In this document: positions 20,187 to 28,702 of the stretch, one piece after another | How positions within the stretch are numbered: position 1 is the first letter of the stretch | How the letters are laid out: each line of letters begins with the position of its first letter | Virus record (IMG/VR): IMGVR_UViG_3300006919_000061 | Location: 1-58,325 of that record | Length of the DNA stretch: 58,325 nucleotides | Strand: one strand, 5' to 3' | From: a virus | Translations under genes and position numbers: made by a program | The notes under the pieces: generated by a model | Databases searched by the model: none | Told to the model about the DNA's origin: nothing | The model's input: only the letters and a program-made list of their open reading frames with translations

Positions 20187-20468
20187 ATGCCTGCTGCTAA
20201 AAAGAAATCTTCAAGTAAGAAGAAAGGCGCCATGAAAGGCTGCAACATCAAGAATGGTTGCAAGTCTAAGAAGGGCGGCTTGACTGCTAAGGGCCGCAAG
20301 CGCATCAATCGAAAAACTGGTAGCAACCTTAAGGCTCCTCAACCGGGCGGAGGCGCTCGCAAGAAATCTTATTGCGCTCGCTCTGCTGGACAAATGAAGA
20401 AGTTTCCTAAGGCTGCTAAGAACCCTAACTCACGTTTGCGCAAAGCCCGTAAGCGCTGGAAATGCTAA
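20187..20468 (+). CDS. Small Lys-rich phage protein (DUF6321-like)
   Basis: This is a 93-residue, extremely basic protein. A poly-Lys N-terminus is followed by a conserved-looking core (GGLTAKGRKRINRKTGSNLK, then KSYCARSAGQMKKF and RLRKARKRWKC). This order of Gly-rich, RKTGSNLKAP, CAR and C-terminal KWKC segments recalls a family of small phage proteins (DUF6321) of unknown function; the match is from memory and not tested. Cys at 19, 25, 63 and 93 may bind metal. It is the first of four small basic genes directly after the capsid gene, so a DNA-binding or capsid-associated role is plausible. Confidence 0.75.
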   Translation: MPAAKKKSSSKKKGAMKGCNIKNGCKSKKGGLTAKGRKRINRKTGSNLKAPQPGGGARKKSYCARSAGQMKKFPKAAKNPNSRLRKARKRWKC

Positions 20469-20472
20469 CAGC

Positions 20473-20718
20473 ATGAAAAAGAAGATTAGTCAAGTCAAGT
20501 CTGCTAAAGACATGTACAAGTACGGCGGCATGACCAAGGGAGAGATGATGCTGCACGGCGGCAACACTAAGCCTATGGGCAAGTTTAACGGGCACCGTTG
20601 CGAGAAGCGTAACATGTGCGAGAACATGACGGGCTACAAGTTTGACGCTAACGGCGTTGGAACTCGTGGTACCAAGAGCGCCGCTAAGCCTCGTCCTAAG
20701 AACTACACCGGGAAGTAA
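20473..20718 (+). CDS. Small basic protein, 81 residues
   Basis: This basic, Gly/Met/Lys-rich protein starts MKKKISQVKSAKDMYKYGGM. Two Cys (HRCEKRNMCENM) are spaced like a partial zinc site. It has little predicted structure. It lies 4 nt after its upstream neighbour and shares a base with the next start (TAATG). No family is recognised; it belongs to the post-capsid cluster of small basic proteins. Confidence 0.7.
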   Translation: MKKKISQVKSAKDMYKYGGMTKGEMMLHGGNTKPMGKFNGHRCEKRNMCENMTGYKFDANGVGTRGTKSAAKPRPKNYTGK

Positions 20719-20885
20719 TGGGTAAGTTGTGTGCACGCGGCAAGGCTGCCGCCAAGCGTAAGTACAAAGTGTACCCGTCTGCGTACGCCAACGGCTATGC
20801 TGTGCAGGTGTGCAAGGGTACTAAGCCTGACTCTTCTGGTAAGAAGAAGACGGCCTCTGGCTACAAAAAGAAGCGGAAGAAGTGA
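20718..20885 (+). CDS. 55-residue basic protein with CARGKAAAKRK/YPSAYANGYA motif
   Basis: The core CARGKAAAKRKYKVYPSAYA, followed by NGYAVQVCKG, matches from memory a short motif that recurs in many small proteins of environmental phages, often near capsid genes; function is unknown. The C-terminus is Lys/Ser-rich and disordered. The start overlaps the previous stop (TAATG) and the stop overlaps the GTG start of the next gene (GTGA). Confidence 0.75.
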   Translation: MGKLCARGKAAAKRKYKVYPSAYANGYAVQVCKGTKPDSSGKKKTASGYKKKRKK

Positions 20886-21148
20886 GCCTTCGCCGCTGGT
20901 TTAAGGAGGACTGGAAAGATGTCCGTACTGGTAAGTCATGTGGGCGTAAGTCTGCAAAGGGTGGCTCGGACCGGCCGTACCCATACTGTCGTCCAAGCAA
21001 GCGTGTTAATTCTAAGACCCCCAAGACGTCCGGTGAGATGTCTAAGTCCGAGAAGCGTAGCAAGGTTCGCGAAAAGGCTAGTAAAGCAAACGCCGGCAAG
21101 AAGCCAGACCGCGTGTCTTCCACTAAGCGCCGCACCCGTAAGAAGTAA
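20882..21148 (+). CDS. Small basic protein, DUF5872-like, GTG start
   Basis: This 88-residue protein starts at GTG (20882), which overlaps the previous TGA, and no nearer ATG fits. The N-terminal part LRRWFKEDWKDVRTGKSCGR, then SDRPYPYCRPSKRVN, resembles small phage proteins with a W-F/W, CGR and PYP-x-C signature (DUF5872-like, from memory). The C-terminal half is Lys/Arg/Ser-rich with an MSKSEKRSKVREKA segment, common in this family. It is the last of four small basic genes behind the capsid gene. Confidence 0.7.
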   Translation: MSLRRWFKEDWKDVRTGKSCGRKSAKGGSDRPYPYCRPSKRVNSKTPKTSGEMSKSEKRSKVREKASKANAGKKPDRVSSTKRRTRKK

Positions 21149-21180
21149 TTTGGTATATTGATACAGCTTATGTATCTTAG
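21149..21180 (+). promoter_or_regulatory. Promoter before 21226
   Basis: TTTG at 21149-21152 (overlapping the stop of the upstream gene by one base region), a 20-bp spacer and TATCTTAG at 21173-21180. The leader to the ATG at 21226 is about 45 nt and contains a small hairpin. Confidence 0.55.
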
Positions 21181-21191
21181 TTGCACAGAAT

Positions 21192-21210
21192 GACCCTGTT
21201 GGGTCTTTTA
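21192..21210 (+). terminator. Small hairpin with TTTTA in the leader of 21226
   Basis: GACCC-TGTT-GGGTC (21192-21205) is followed by TTTTA. The stem is only 5 bp. It lies after the promoter at 21149-21180, so it can act on upstream read-through and also as an attenuator of the gene at 21226. Confidence 0.5.
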
Positions 21211-21225
21211 TAGCAACATCTAGAT

Positions 21226-22020
21226 ATGCAGAAGACTGTATTTATTTACCGTCGTCCGAACACGACTAATCTCCCGGACGATGTTTACGTGGAAGCTAAG
21301 CGACGCATTGGCTCCGTATACACCAAAGGTGGTGACATCCTCAAGGGATTGACCATCGCTGAGCAGAAGAAGTGGCTCCCCGAAATTCTTGGCATTGCAC
21401 CGACCGAAGCTGGTTGGGCTAAGGAGGCTCGCCGCTACTTTGCAAACCTGACTATTGAAGTTCCCGCTGAAGGCGTTACGCTCAACATCGCTATGGATGA
21501 GGAGGGCAACCCTATCAACGTGGTTGACTACATCAAGTACCGTTTCGCTATGGACCATCCGCACGTTTCTACGGATGAGAACAGCAACGCCGGACGTTAC
21601 TTTATTTCCGACCCGCAGAAAGAAGAGGCTGCTGCTGTTGCAGATACCCGTTTGCGTAAGGATGCTTACAAGCAACTTATTCTCTTGGGCGATGACGCTG
21701 ACCGCGCTATCCTTGTGCTTAAGGCCGCTGGTGTGCGCACCGCTGACCTGACGCCGCAACAGGTTGAGTTGGAGCTTGAAGACATGCTAGAAGATAACCC
21801 GAACGAGTTTATCCGCATTTGTACTGACAAGAACCTTGACACTGTCGCCCTGATTTGGGATTGCGTCGAGGCCGGCGTGATTCGTAAGAGCGGCAACACC
21901 TTCTTGTTTGGTGACGAAGTTCTTGGAGATGACATGGAGCAGGCAATTCGTTTCCTTGGTCTCAAGAAGAACAGCTCTATGCTGTTGGACATCAAAGCTA
22001 AGCTCAAGGCTTTTAGCTAA
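21226..22020 (+). CDS. Head-associated structural protein, 264 residues
   Basis: This soluble protein starts MQKTVFIYRRPNTTNLPDD and has mixed beta and helical content. Segments include YFANLTIEVPAEGVTLNI, NPINVVDYIKYRFAMDHP and a C-terminal helical part (LTPQQVELELEDMLEDNP onwards). Its place just behind the capsid cluster fits a conserved crAss-like structural protein, but no named domain is recognised. Its own promoter and the strong terminator at 22042-22075 suggest independent expression. Auxiliary capsid or head-completion protein are the likely options. Confidence 0.65.
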   Translation: MQKTVFIYRRPNTTNLPDDVYVEAKRRIGSVYTKGGDILKGLTIAEQKKWLPEILGIAPTEAGWAKEARRYFANLTIEVPAEGVTLNIAMDEEGNPINVVDYIKYRFAMDHPHVSTDENSNAGRYFISDPQKEEAAAVADTRLRKDAYKQLILLGDDADRAILVLKAAGVRTADLTPQQVELELEDMLEDNPNEFIRICTDKNLDTVALIWDCVEAGVIRKSGNTFLFGDEVLGDDMEQAIRFLGLKKNSSMLLDIKAKLKAFS

Positions 22021-22041
22021 TAGTCCTATAGGTTCCAGTGG

Positions 22042-22086
22042 AAAGGGCTCGTCATTTGGTTGGCGGGCCCTTTTTGTGTACCTTAG
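22042..22086 (+). promoter_or_regulatory. Composite terminator-promoter 3
   Basis: Arms 22042-22051 and 22064-22073 form a 10-bp stem (one T-G pair) with a 12-nt loop and T-run 22071-22075. The TTTG inside the loop (22055-22058), a 20-bp spacer and TACCTTAG (22079-22086) give a promoter for the gene at 22111 (24-nt leader). Confidence 0.65.
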
Positions 22087-22110
22087 TGCTGGAATCGTAA
22101 TACTTTCAGG

Positions 22111-22938
22111 ATGGCAAGAAATAACTCAAAAGTCATCTATCAGGGTAAACCAATCTACTTTGATGATGCTAATGAGGCACGCTTAATGCGTGACCTAATC
22201 GATGGCACTGCAACAAGTGACAACGAAAGAACACGGGATACGCAAACGGAAATAGACGCAGCGTTAGCCGCAGGGCTTGCGGGGCAAGCTGGCTATGAAC
22301 ACACGGGCGCATTCGCTGACAAACCCCTTAGTAATAACTACGTCTGGCAAGCCGGAGGTGGTATTAATATTTCGCAAGCAGAAGTAGACGCAGGTACATA
22401 CAAGGTGTTTTCCCTTAGCAGCGCAGTACACGCAGCGGTAGACAACCCGTACTGGACTGACCCCACTCCTACAGGCGTTACAGGCATTGGACTGTTCCAA
22501 GGTGCAAACCTGCCCAATGGGGTAAATGGTTTGTTTGACTTTGACTATGACTATGACGTCGAGTATCCTACCTCATCAGGCACTGGGTATGAAGGAAGCA
22601 CTGGTCGTATTGACCTTAGCGATTTGCGTCCCGGAGACCAGCTTCGCGTGCGCTTTGACTTTAACGCTATTCCACAGATTGCAAACACTACGATTGAGCC
22701 AGCCCTCTGGTACTCAAACCGTAATGCGTCAGACGACATCACGTTTACTTTTCCCCTGACTTCACAGCCTGTATTCTACGGAACAGGTACGGTAGGTAAC
22801 ACATACCTTAACCGTGTAGAGCTTAGCGCTTGGATTGCATCCGAAGAAGACGTTAACTCGCTGTCCTTGCCTGCTATCAAGTCTGACAACCCAATCACCA
22901 TCCAGCCCCTTGGTATGCTGGTAACAATCATTCGATAA
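22111..22938 (+). CDS. Structural protein, 275 residues, beta-rich
   Basis: This protein is rich in Asp, Gly, Asn and Thr. The N-terminal 60 residues are helical and charged (NEARLMRDLIDGTATSDNER). The rest is predicted beta (for example LSDLRPGDQLRVRFDFNAI and a C-terminal strand series), like virion surface or fibre-base domains. An acidic FDFDYDYDVEY stretch may bind cations. It is followed after 1 nt by the large fibre-like gene, with which it is probably co-transcribed. No family is recognised. Confidence 0.65.
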   Translation: MARNNSKVIYQGKPIYFDDANEARLMRDLIDGTATSDNERTRDTQTEIDAALAAGLAGQAGYEHTGAFADKPLSNNYVWQAGGGINISQAEVDAGTYKVFSLSSAVHAAVDNPYWTDPTPTGVTGIGLFQGANLPNGVNGLFDFDYDYDVEYPTSSGTGYEGSTGRIDLSDLRPGDQLRVRFDFNAIPQIANTTIEPALWYSNRNASDDITFTFPLTSQPVFYGTGTVGNTYLNRVELSAWIASEEDVNSLSLPAIKSDNPITIQPLGMLVTIIR

Positions 22939-22939
22939 C

Positions 22940-25900
22940 ATGGCTATTAGAATTGCACGTAACGATGCGGGTAACTGTATCAACTTCTTTGGCTCCTCCA
23001 ACCCTACCTATTGGAACGCGTGTTTGGTTGGTGAGATTAACGAGGACAACGATAACAACGTTAACGTAATTAACAGCGTACGCTCAGAAGAGTCAGGCGC
23101 CACGGTATACGAGTTCTTTAACCTTCCGTATACCTCGTTTGTAGATAAGGACAACAACGCATTTGAGAACGCGTCAGAGTGTGCCGAGTACATTACAGAT
23201 AACGCCAATGTCCTGTCTAACACAGGTACGTTTATCTTTTCGCAGAATGACCTGCTTGACGCCCAACGCGAAGACACTAACACTACGGTGCTCTTCAGCA
23301 ACGGCGATATCTATGCTGTAAATTCTTTGACGGCACTTGCTGCAAACGATGGTACTATTACTATTCACACTGCTCGCGGTAGCAAAGACGTTTACACCAA
23401 GCTCCGCTACTACAACACGTCTGTTAATGACGGCGCTATTACAGGCTTTAACACAGTCGCTGCTGCGGTAGACCGCTTGAACGAGGTGCTGTCTGGCGGT
23501 ACTATCACGTCTGACTTGGGCAACGCTAGCTCTGAGGAAACAACTCAGTCTGCCGGTGTTACGTTTACTGTGTACGGTTCTCGCATTACTGAGACTGGTA
23601 CTGGCACGCGGCTTGGTTACACCTCTACAGCAGAGGCTGGAAACTTCGATACGTCCAATGGCTTTTACTCTAATCAAACGATTAACGAGCCCGGAGAGTA
23701 TTACGAGTTTAGCCAAGAGGGTGGCAACTGGAACAACACTACAGGACTGACCTTTGGTTTGTTTGACGAGACCACGTACGATGTGGCTGACCTTGATGAG
23801 GACGTGGCCGGTAACGCAGTTAAGTCCGTCCTCCGCCTTCGTCTTAAGAACACTCCCTTTACCTTTAAAGACCCTGCTTCTACGCTTGGCCGTCTTAACG
23901 AGGAGGGCTTTGCTTCTACAGTAAACACGGTAGAGCAGTGGCGTGTTGGTCTTGATGCTGACAACCGTCCGTACATTTCTGCATACATTAATAACGAGTG
24001 GACTCTGGTTTGTCGTACAGAGACGGCCGCTGCTACAGAAACTGAGTTCCGATTTGTTGCTGTAATGCCCTTGGCAAATGAGCTTCGGGGTATCCGTAAC
24101 ATGACGGTAAATACTATCGTTCCTGCGCCTATCCTGACGTGGTACTTTATTGAGTCCCCTGACGGAAGCTTTGACTACCCGCTGTTTGCTACGCCGCTTG
24201 AAGCTAACTACGCTGACGAGGAGTATGGTACAGCTGCAGATGGCGCTGGTGCTTCACACACGCACACTTACGTAGACGAGACGCCTACGTCTCAGACGTG
24301 GTACATGCCACAAAGCTACGCGTTCCACGACCAGAGCTCTGCACCTACGCCCCCTACGGGTGTTGTGTACAACGAGATTACTACTGGTGATGACGCAAAC
24401 TACGCCCCTGCTTCGTACGGTACGCAAACTTTGACCGTAGACGAGAACAGCAACGTGAACTTTCAGATTAAGCCGGCTGGTGAAGTTGCTACGTATAACG
24501 TAACAGGTATTCCCGCAGGGCTAGCTTACAACTCTGTTTCTGGTGCTATTACAGGCACAGCCCCTGAAGTGACTGGTAACAACGTAGACAGCCCTAGTGA
24601 TGAGTACACAATTACGATAACTAAGGCTAATGATTACGGCTCGTCTGTTGGTACGCTAACTTTGACGGTAACTAACCTGACGTTGCCGTCTGCTCCGATT
24701 ACGGGTTGGTCGCATGTTACTGGCTCTATCGGGCTTGTAGACTCGGACACTTTAGATGATGGCAGTGCTGTTACCTTTAACGATGAGGTTGGGGATGGTC
24801 GCAGGTTTAAGATTAACAAGTTCTTTGGAAGAGACCAGATTATTTCAGCCCTTACGGAAGCTAACGACACTGTGTACATAGGCGTTGCTAAAAGCACCGC
24901 TACGTGGGGCAGTATCGATGATGCTGACTGGGAGATTGCTTTTAAGTACACGTACGTATCTGCTACCTCGATTGGAGTTGCTGTTGTAAACAACGGAACT
25001 GCAGGCTCTGCTACAACCCAATCCCACAATGCAACAGACGGCACTAACTTTAACTACTACTTCAATAATGACACTGGAGTAGTTGAGGCGCTTGCAAAGC
25101 AAAACGGCCAAGGCGGTGATTCTGAACTGTCTGACGCTGACGGTGGTACTTGGACTATTGCTGGTAGTAGGGACACCGGTGTTACGGGGAACAAGACTAT
25201 CACAGTGGCTGCAGTTAACACGCAGATGGATATTAGTTCAACGGGACTTAGTGAGTTTAATGCACCAACTCCGCCCACTATTTTGACTAATTGGTCCAAA
25301 GGCGTTGACTTTTCAGGAAGCAACGAGCACCTACTTAAGGTTGGAGGATACAACGCAACCCACATGCCTATTGCAATGAGTGGGCTGTCTACGACTGTTG
25401 CTGCACCTACAACAGGGGGCAACACCTCTAACGATAGCAATGCGCGTCCTTGGGCTACTGCAATGGTATTCAAATCAGATAGAAATTCCACCAACCAGCA
25501 CATTTGGAATATGGGTGAAGGGGCTTCTACAAATAACGATAATATCTACATCCGTCACGACGCAAATGGCAACCTCTACTTTGGATGGGGACGTGAAGGT
25601 GTAGGCACCAACGAGTGTAAGTTTGGAGGTATCTCCTCACTCGGAAGTTCCCAATGGTGGGGTGTCTACGTTGCGCACACAGGCGAGAGGCTAAATGGTA
25701 GCAACGCCACGGCTGCTAACCTTGCAGATTGTTTCGACATTCGCCTAATGTCAAGCGGTGATGGCGATGAATTCGCTACTCTAGGTAGTAATTTGTCTAC
25801 TACTTCTAACTGGACTGCAGGCAGCACAGGAGTCCGGATGGACCGCAGTGTTACAGGCTCCCTTACTATTGGAGGACGGGGAGGCAACAGAAACTTCCAC

Positions 25901-26251
25901 GGCACGATAGCAAGCATGGTAATTACTACTCTGCGGACCAATCTTGCAATGCCTAACGATGCTGAGATTAAGATGATGATTACCGACCCTAAGAAGTGGG
26001 AAGACGATTATCGCAATGGCCAGTTTGTTAGGTGGTCTAACTCTACTTCATACTCTGGCTACACGCCCAGCAACCAAAACACTGGTTATGGTGCGGTTCA
26101 GATTTGGTTGATGGGAGACGGTGGTTCAGATTCGTATTCCAATGGCATTAGGAATGAAGTATACCCTTCAGACCAGAACAACACTAAGCTGCAATTTAAC
26201 AGCATGTCGAACAACGACATTCAGACAGTTTCAATTACCGGATTAAGTTAA
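22940..26251 (+). CDS. Large fibre-like adhesion protein with Ig-like domain
   Basis: This is a 1103-residue, Thr/Asn/Gly-rich, beta-dominated protein. Residues about 495-580 match the pattern of a putative Ig (He_PIG-like) domain: VDENSNVNFQIKPAG, then YNVTGIPAGLAYNSVSGAITGTAP, split here by strand. The C-terminal 330 residues look like a lectin/LamG-type jelly roll with repeated Trp-containing strands, seen in many phage head or tail fibres. The product probably binds host glycans. The four-gene string 22111, 22940, 26257 and 26961 has gaps of 1, 5 and 14 nt. Confidence 0.75.
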   Translation: MAIRIARNDAGNCINFFGSSNPTYWNACLVGEINEDNDNNVNVINSVRSEESGATVYEFFNLPYTSFVDKDNNAFENASECAEYITDNANVLSNTGTFIFSQNDLLDAQREDTNTTVLFSNGDIYAVNSLTALAANDGTITIHTARGSKDVYTKLRYYNTSVNDGAITGFNTVAAAVDRLNEVLSGGTITSDLGNASSEETTQSAGVTFTVYGSRITETGTGTRLGYTSTAEAGNFDTSNGFYSNQTINEPGEYYEFSQEGGNWNNTTGLTFGLFDETTYDVADLDEDVAGNAVKSVLRLRLKNTPFTFKDPASTLGRLNEEGFASTVNTVEQWRVGLDADNRPYISAYINNEWTLVCRTETAAATETEFRFVAVMPLANELRGIRNMTVNTIVPAPILTWYFIESPDGSFDYPLFATPLEANYADEEYGTAADGAGASHTHTYVDETPTSQTWYMPQSYAFHDQSSAPTPPTGVVYNEITTGDDANYAPASYGTQTLTVDENSNVNFQIKPAGEVATYNVTGIPAGLAYNSVSGAITGTAPEVTGNNVDSPSDEYTITITKANDYGSSVGTLTLTVTNLTLPSAPITGWSHVTGSIGLVDSDTLDDGSAVTFNDEVGDGRRFKINKFFGRDQIISALTEANDTVYIGVAKSTATWGSIDDADWEIAFKYTYVSATSIGVAVVNNGTAGSATTQSHNATDGTNFNYYFNNDTGVVEALAKQNGQGGDSELSDADGGTWTIAGSRDTGVTGNKTITVAAVNTQMDISSTGLSEFNAPTPPTILTNWSKGVDFSGSNEHLLKVGGYNATHMPIAMSGLSTTVAAPTTGGNTSNDSNARPWATAMVFKSDRNSTNQHIWNMGEGASTNNDNIYIRHDANGNLYFGWGREGVGTNECKFGGISSLGSSQWWGVYVAHTGERLNGSNATAANLADCFDIRLMSSGDGDEFATLGSNLSTTSNWTAGSTGVRMDRSVTGSLTIGGRGGNRNFHGTIASMVITTLRTNLAMPNDAEIKMMITDPKKWEDDYRNGQFVRWSNSTSYSGYTPSNQNTGYGAVQIWLMGDGGSDSYSNGIRNEVYPSDQNNTKLQFNSMSNNDIQTVSITGLS

Positions 26252-26256
26252 TTAAC

Positions 26257-26946
26257 ATGACAGCACAAGAAATGCACACCGCACTACTGCAAGGACTTCA
26301 ACGAGTTAATGCAAACGCGTATGACTTCTTTACAACAGAAGAACGCGACCATTGGCTAAACCGTGCACAAGAGCGGTTTATTAAAGACCGCGCGTTTATT
26401 ACGGGTGACGTTAAGCGCATTGGTTTCGAAGGGAACCAAAAGCGCCTAGACGATATCCGGACTATTGTGGTTCAGAACTACACGGACACGTTTAACATGA
26501 CTACCGCTGCAGAGTGGCGTCAGGTTGACCTTCCCGCAGACTACCTGTATCTTGTAAACATTCGCGCAGACATCCGTAAGGACAACTGTGGTAAGGTTAC
26601 TATCACAAGCCCGCAGGCGCAAGTGCCTGTGCGTGTGGTAGATAACGCCGAAGTTTACTTTATGCAACAGAATCCTTTTGCAAAGGCACAGCTAAATTCA
26701 CCCCTTTGCACCATCTCTGAGGACGACGTTTCAGTCTATCAGGACGCCGAAAGTTATATATTAGAAGGCATTACTGCTGACTACATTAGGATTCCCCAAA
26801 ACATTGACTTATCTTTCGGTCAAGATTGTGAGCTCGCTGAGCACACCCATCAGGAGATTGTCGATATCGCGGTCAAGAATATCCTTGAAGCGATTGAGTC
26901 TCCGCGCTATCAGACATCAAGTGCTGAGCAACTCACATCTGAATAA
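26257..26946 (+). CDS. Putative head-tail adaptor (ring) protein
   Basis: This is a 229-residue protein. The N-terminal helical part (residues 1-60) has the signature TAQEMHTALLQGLQRVNANA followed by FFTTEERDHWLNRAQERFI, typical of helical-bundle adaptors of podovirus-type tails and of crAss-like ring proteins. A beta domain and a C-terminal helix (HTHQEIVDIAVKNILEAIES) follow. These proteins stack below the portal and seal the head-tail junction. The assignment rests on pattern and context, without a profile search. Confidence 0.65.
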   Translation: MTAQEMHTALLQGLQRVNANAYDFFTTEERDHWLNRAQERFIKDRAFITGDVKRIGFEGNQKRLDDIRTIVVQNYTDTFNMTTAAEWRQVDLPADYLYLVNIRADIRKDNCGKVTITSPQAQVPVRVVDNAEVYFMQQNPFAKAQLNSPLCTISEDDVSVYQDAESYILEGITADYIRIPQNIDLSFGQDCELAEHTHQEIVDIAVKNILEAIESPRYQTSSAEQLTSE

Positions 26947-26960
26947 ACAATTACATTCTT

Positions 26961-27719
26961 ATGGCTAACACCAAAGACACCCTTATTATCGTCCCAGCTA
27001 ACGCTAAAATGGACGAGTCCAAGAACGCCGCTGGTCGGGTTCTCGGAGCCGACGCTACCTACGGCCTCGACATGGCCACTCCTGCTGACGCTGCTACTTT
27101 CGCTGCTGCTCAAGGATACACTGTTGCTGCTTACGCTGCTGCTACGCAAGGCGTGACCCTCGTGAACACCACCGGCGTTGCTGCTGGTGAGGAGCTCTTC
27201 GTGACCCTCATCGACGTGACCGACGGTCGTCGTCAGTTCCCTCGGAAGACTTTCCGCGCTGCTACTGCCGCTGCTCTCGCTACGGTTATCAACGATGCTG
27301 AGATTGAGACCGGCGACGGTTTTGCGCTGGCTTGCTCAGAGGCTGCTGGTGTTCTCACCATCACCTTCGCTGCTGACCGCATTGTGAAGACGGCTGCCAA
27401 TGAGGACAGCACTATTACCGACGACGGTACGGGCTCTTCCGTGATTCCAGTTCTGACTGTTGGTTTGACTGCTGCTGCAGCTGCTGAGTTTGTTGGTAAC
27501 AAGGTTACTAAGGCTGGCCGCACGAACCGTGTTGGTTTCCCAATTGTTGAGCCCGGTTTGTACACGGACCTCGGTTTGCAAGCTGGTGTGAACTACGACG
27601 TGCTGACGAAGCAGATTGTTTCTGCTGTTAAGTTCGACAAGAACGTTGGTGCTTCTTACCAAGACGTCGAGAACGTGACCATCATCATTGCTGACGGCGC
27701 TTCCTTGACTAATAGCTAA
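26961..27719 (+). CDS. Abundant structural protein, 252 residues
   Basis: This protein is very Ala/Thr/Val-rich with beta-sandwich-like character and strongly biased codon use (runs of GCT, GTG and GAC). It resembles the codon use of the major capsid gene and differs from the neighbouring fibre genes, implying high copy number. A strong terminator follows. An auxiliary capsid, head-decoration or tail-sheath-like protein are possible; auxiliary capsid protein is my preferred guess. No family is recognised. Confidence 0.6.
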   Translation: MANTKDTLIIVPANAKMDESKNAAGRVLGADATYGLDMATPADAATFAAAQGYTVAAYAAATQGVTLVNTTGVAAGEELFVTLIDVTDGRRQFPRKTFRAATAAALATVINDAEIETGDGFALACSEAAGVLTITFAADRIVKTAANEDSTITDDGTGSSVIPVLTVGLTAAAAAEFVGNKVTKAGRTNRVGFPIVEPGLYTDLGLQAGVNYDVLTKQIVSAVKFDKNVGASYQDVENVTIIIADGASLTNS

Positions 27720-27739
27720 TATTAGCTAACTACAACTTT

Positions 27740-27780
27740 GGAAGGGGAGGTTGCTACAATGGCTTCCTCCCCTTTCTTTT
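27740..27780 (+). terminator. Strong terminator after 27719
   Basis: GGAAGGGGAGG (27740-27750) pairs with CCTCCCCTTTC (27766-27776) over 11 bp with a 15-nt loop and TTTT after it. TTTG also overlaps the foot of this stem (27737-27740), but no -7 box lies at the right distance, so I do not call a promoter. Confidence 0.8.
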
Positions 27781-27792
27781 TAATTAGGAATT

Positions 27793-28410
27793 ATGGCAGA
27801 AGCTAGAATGTACATTACAAGCACTGACCGCTTGTATATCCAGAAATACTTTACTGACGTTGCAGACGCTACAGCTGCCGATGACCGTTTCGAGGTGTCT
27901 ACACCCGCAAACCAAAAGATTGTAGTAGACGAAGAGGGAGCAGATACTGCCCTGTGGAATGCAGCCGGTGTTACTTTTTACACAGCAGACAACGGGGAGT
28001 TCTTTGACCTCCGCCCTTCTGACCTTGCCGCTGGATTCCCAGACGACAATAACGAGTCTTTGTTTGCGTCGGTCAACAGCACTACTAAGATTGCAGGTTC
28101 TGCAGTTACCTTTGGTGAAGGTGCTTACGGCTTTGAGTACAACAACGCCGACTTCCGCGTACAGCTGTACATCCCTACTATTATGGATGCGCTTGAGGCA
28201 GCGGCTACTGACGTCATTAATTGCCAGTGCAACTGCGAGCTTAACTCTGCAAAGGCCCAGCGGTACATTAAGATGCGCGCTTACCTTGATTTGATTCTGT
28301 ACAAGGCACAGACTGCTGTCGGGTTTTCTAGCATGCTGGAGATTAACACTATGGTTACCACCCTTACTAACTTTATTGGCGGTACCGATGAACTCTGTGG
28401 AACATGCTAA
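27793..28410 (+). CDS. Structural protein, 205 residues
   Basis: This protein starts MAEARMYITSTDRLYIQKYF. The N-terminal half is beta-rich and acidic. The C-terminal half is helical with a CQCNCELN motif (three Cys within five residues) and a final CGTC. It overlaps the next gene by 7 bp. No family is recognised. The position between the abundant structural protein and the fibre cassette suggests a virion component. Confidence 0.6.
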   Translation: MAEARMYITSTDRLYIQKYFTDVADATAADDRFEVSTPANQKIVVDEEGADTALWNAAGVTFYTADNGEFFDLRPSDLAAGFPDDNNESLFASVNSTTKIAGSAVTFGEGAYGFEYNNADFRVQLYIPTIMDALEAAATDVINCQCNCELNSAKAQRYIKMRAYLDLILYKAQTAVGFSSMLEINTMVTTLTNFIGGTDELCGTC

Positions 28411-28607
28411 AGACTAACCTTACTACAGACAACTACTGGAAGGCTACTACTGAGGAAAACTTCATTAACGCAGCCACAGCTATTATAACGCTTGACCTGC
28501 CTGAAGACAAGTTTATGCTTCAGACTAGTGTGTGCGCAGTCCTCGATGGAGGTTATCGGGTTGTAAGTCCTACTAACTTCGACCGGTTTAACCAACTGAT
28601 TGACTAA
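28404..28607 (+). CDS. Hypothetical protein, 67 residues
   Basis: This small soluble protein starts MLKTNLTTDNYWKATTEENF, overlaps the upstream gene and ends just before composite element 4. It is mixed helix and strand with a single Cys. No family is recognised. Co-transcription with the gene at 27793 suggests a related structural or assembly role. Confidence 0.6.
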   Translation: MLKTNLTTDNYWKATTEENFINAATAIITLDLPEDKFMLQTSVCAVLDGGYRVVSPTNFDRFNQLID

Positions 28608-28613
28608 GACAAA

Positions 28614-28658
28614 CCCCCAGTTACCGTTTGCGTAGCTGGGGGATTTATCCTATATTTG
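28614..28658 (+). promoter_or_regulatory. Composite terminator-promoter 4, perfect consensus
   Basis: Arms 28614-28624 and 28632-28642 form an 11-bp stem around the loop CGTTTGC, followed by ATTTAT. The loop TTTG (28627-28630), a 20-bp spacer and TATATTTG (28651-28658) are a perfect TTTG/TAnnTTTG match. The leader to the ATG at 28703 is about 44 nt and contains a GCCCC/GGGGC hairpin (about 28663-28687). It drives the fibre cassette. Confidence 0.75.
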
Positions 28659-28702
28659 ACCTAGCCCCACGCTATACAAGTACGGGGCATAAAACGTTTG
28701 GC

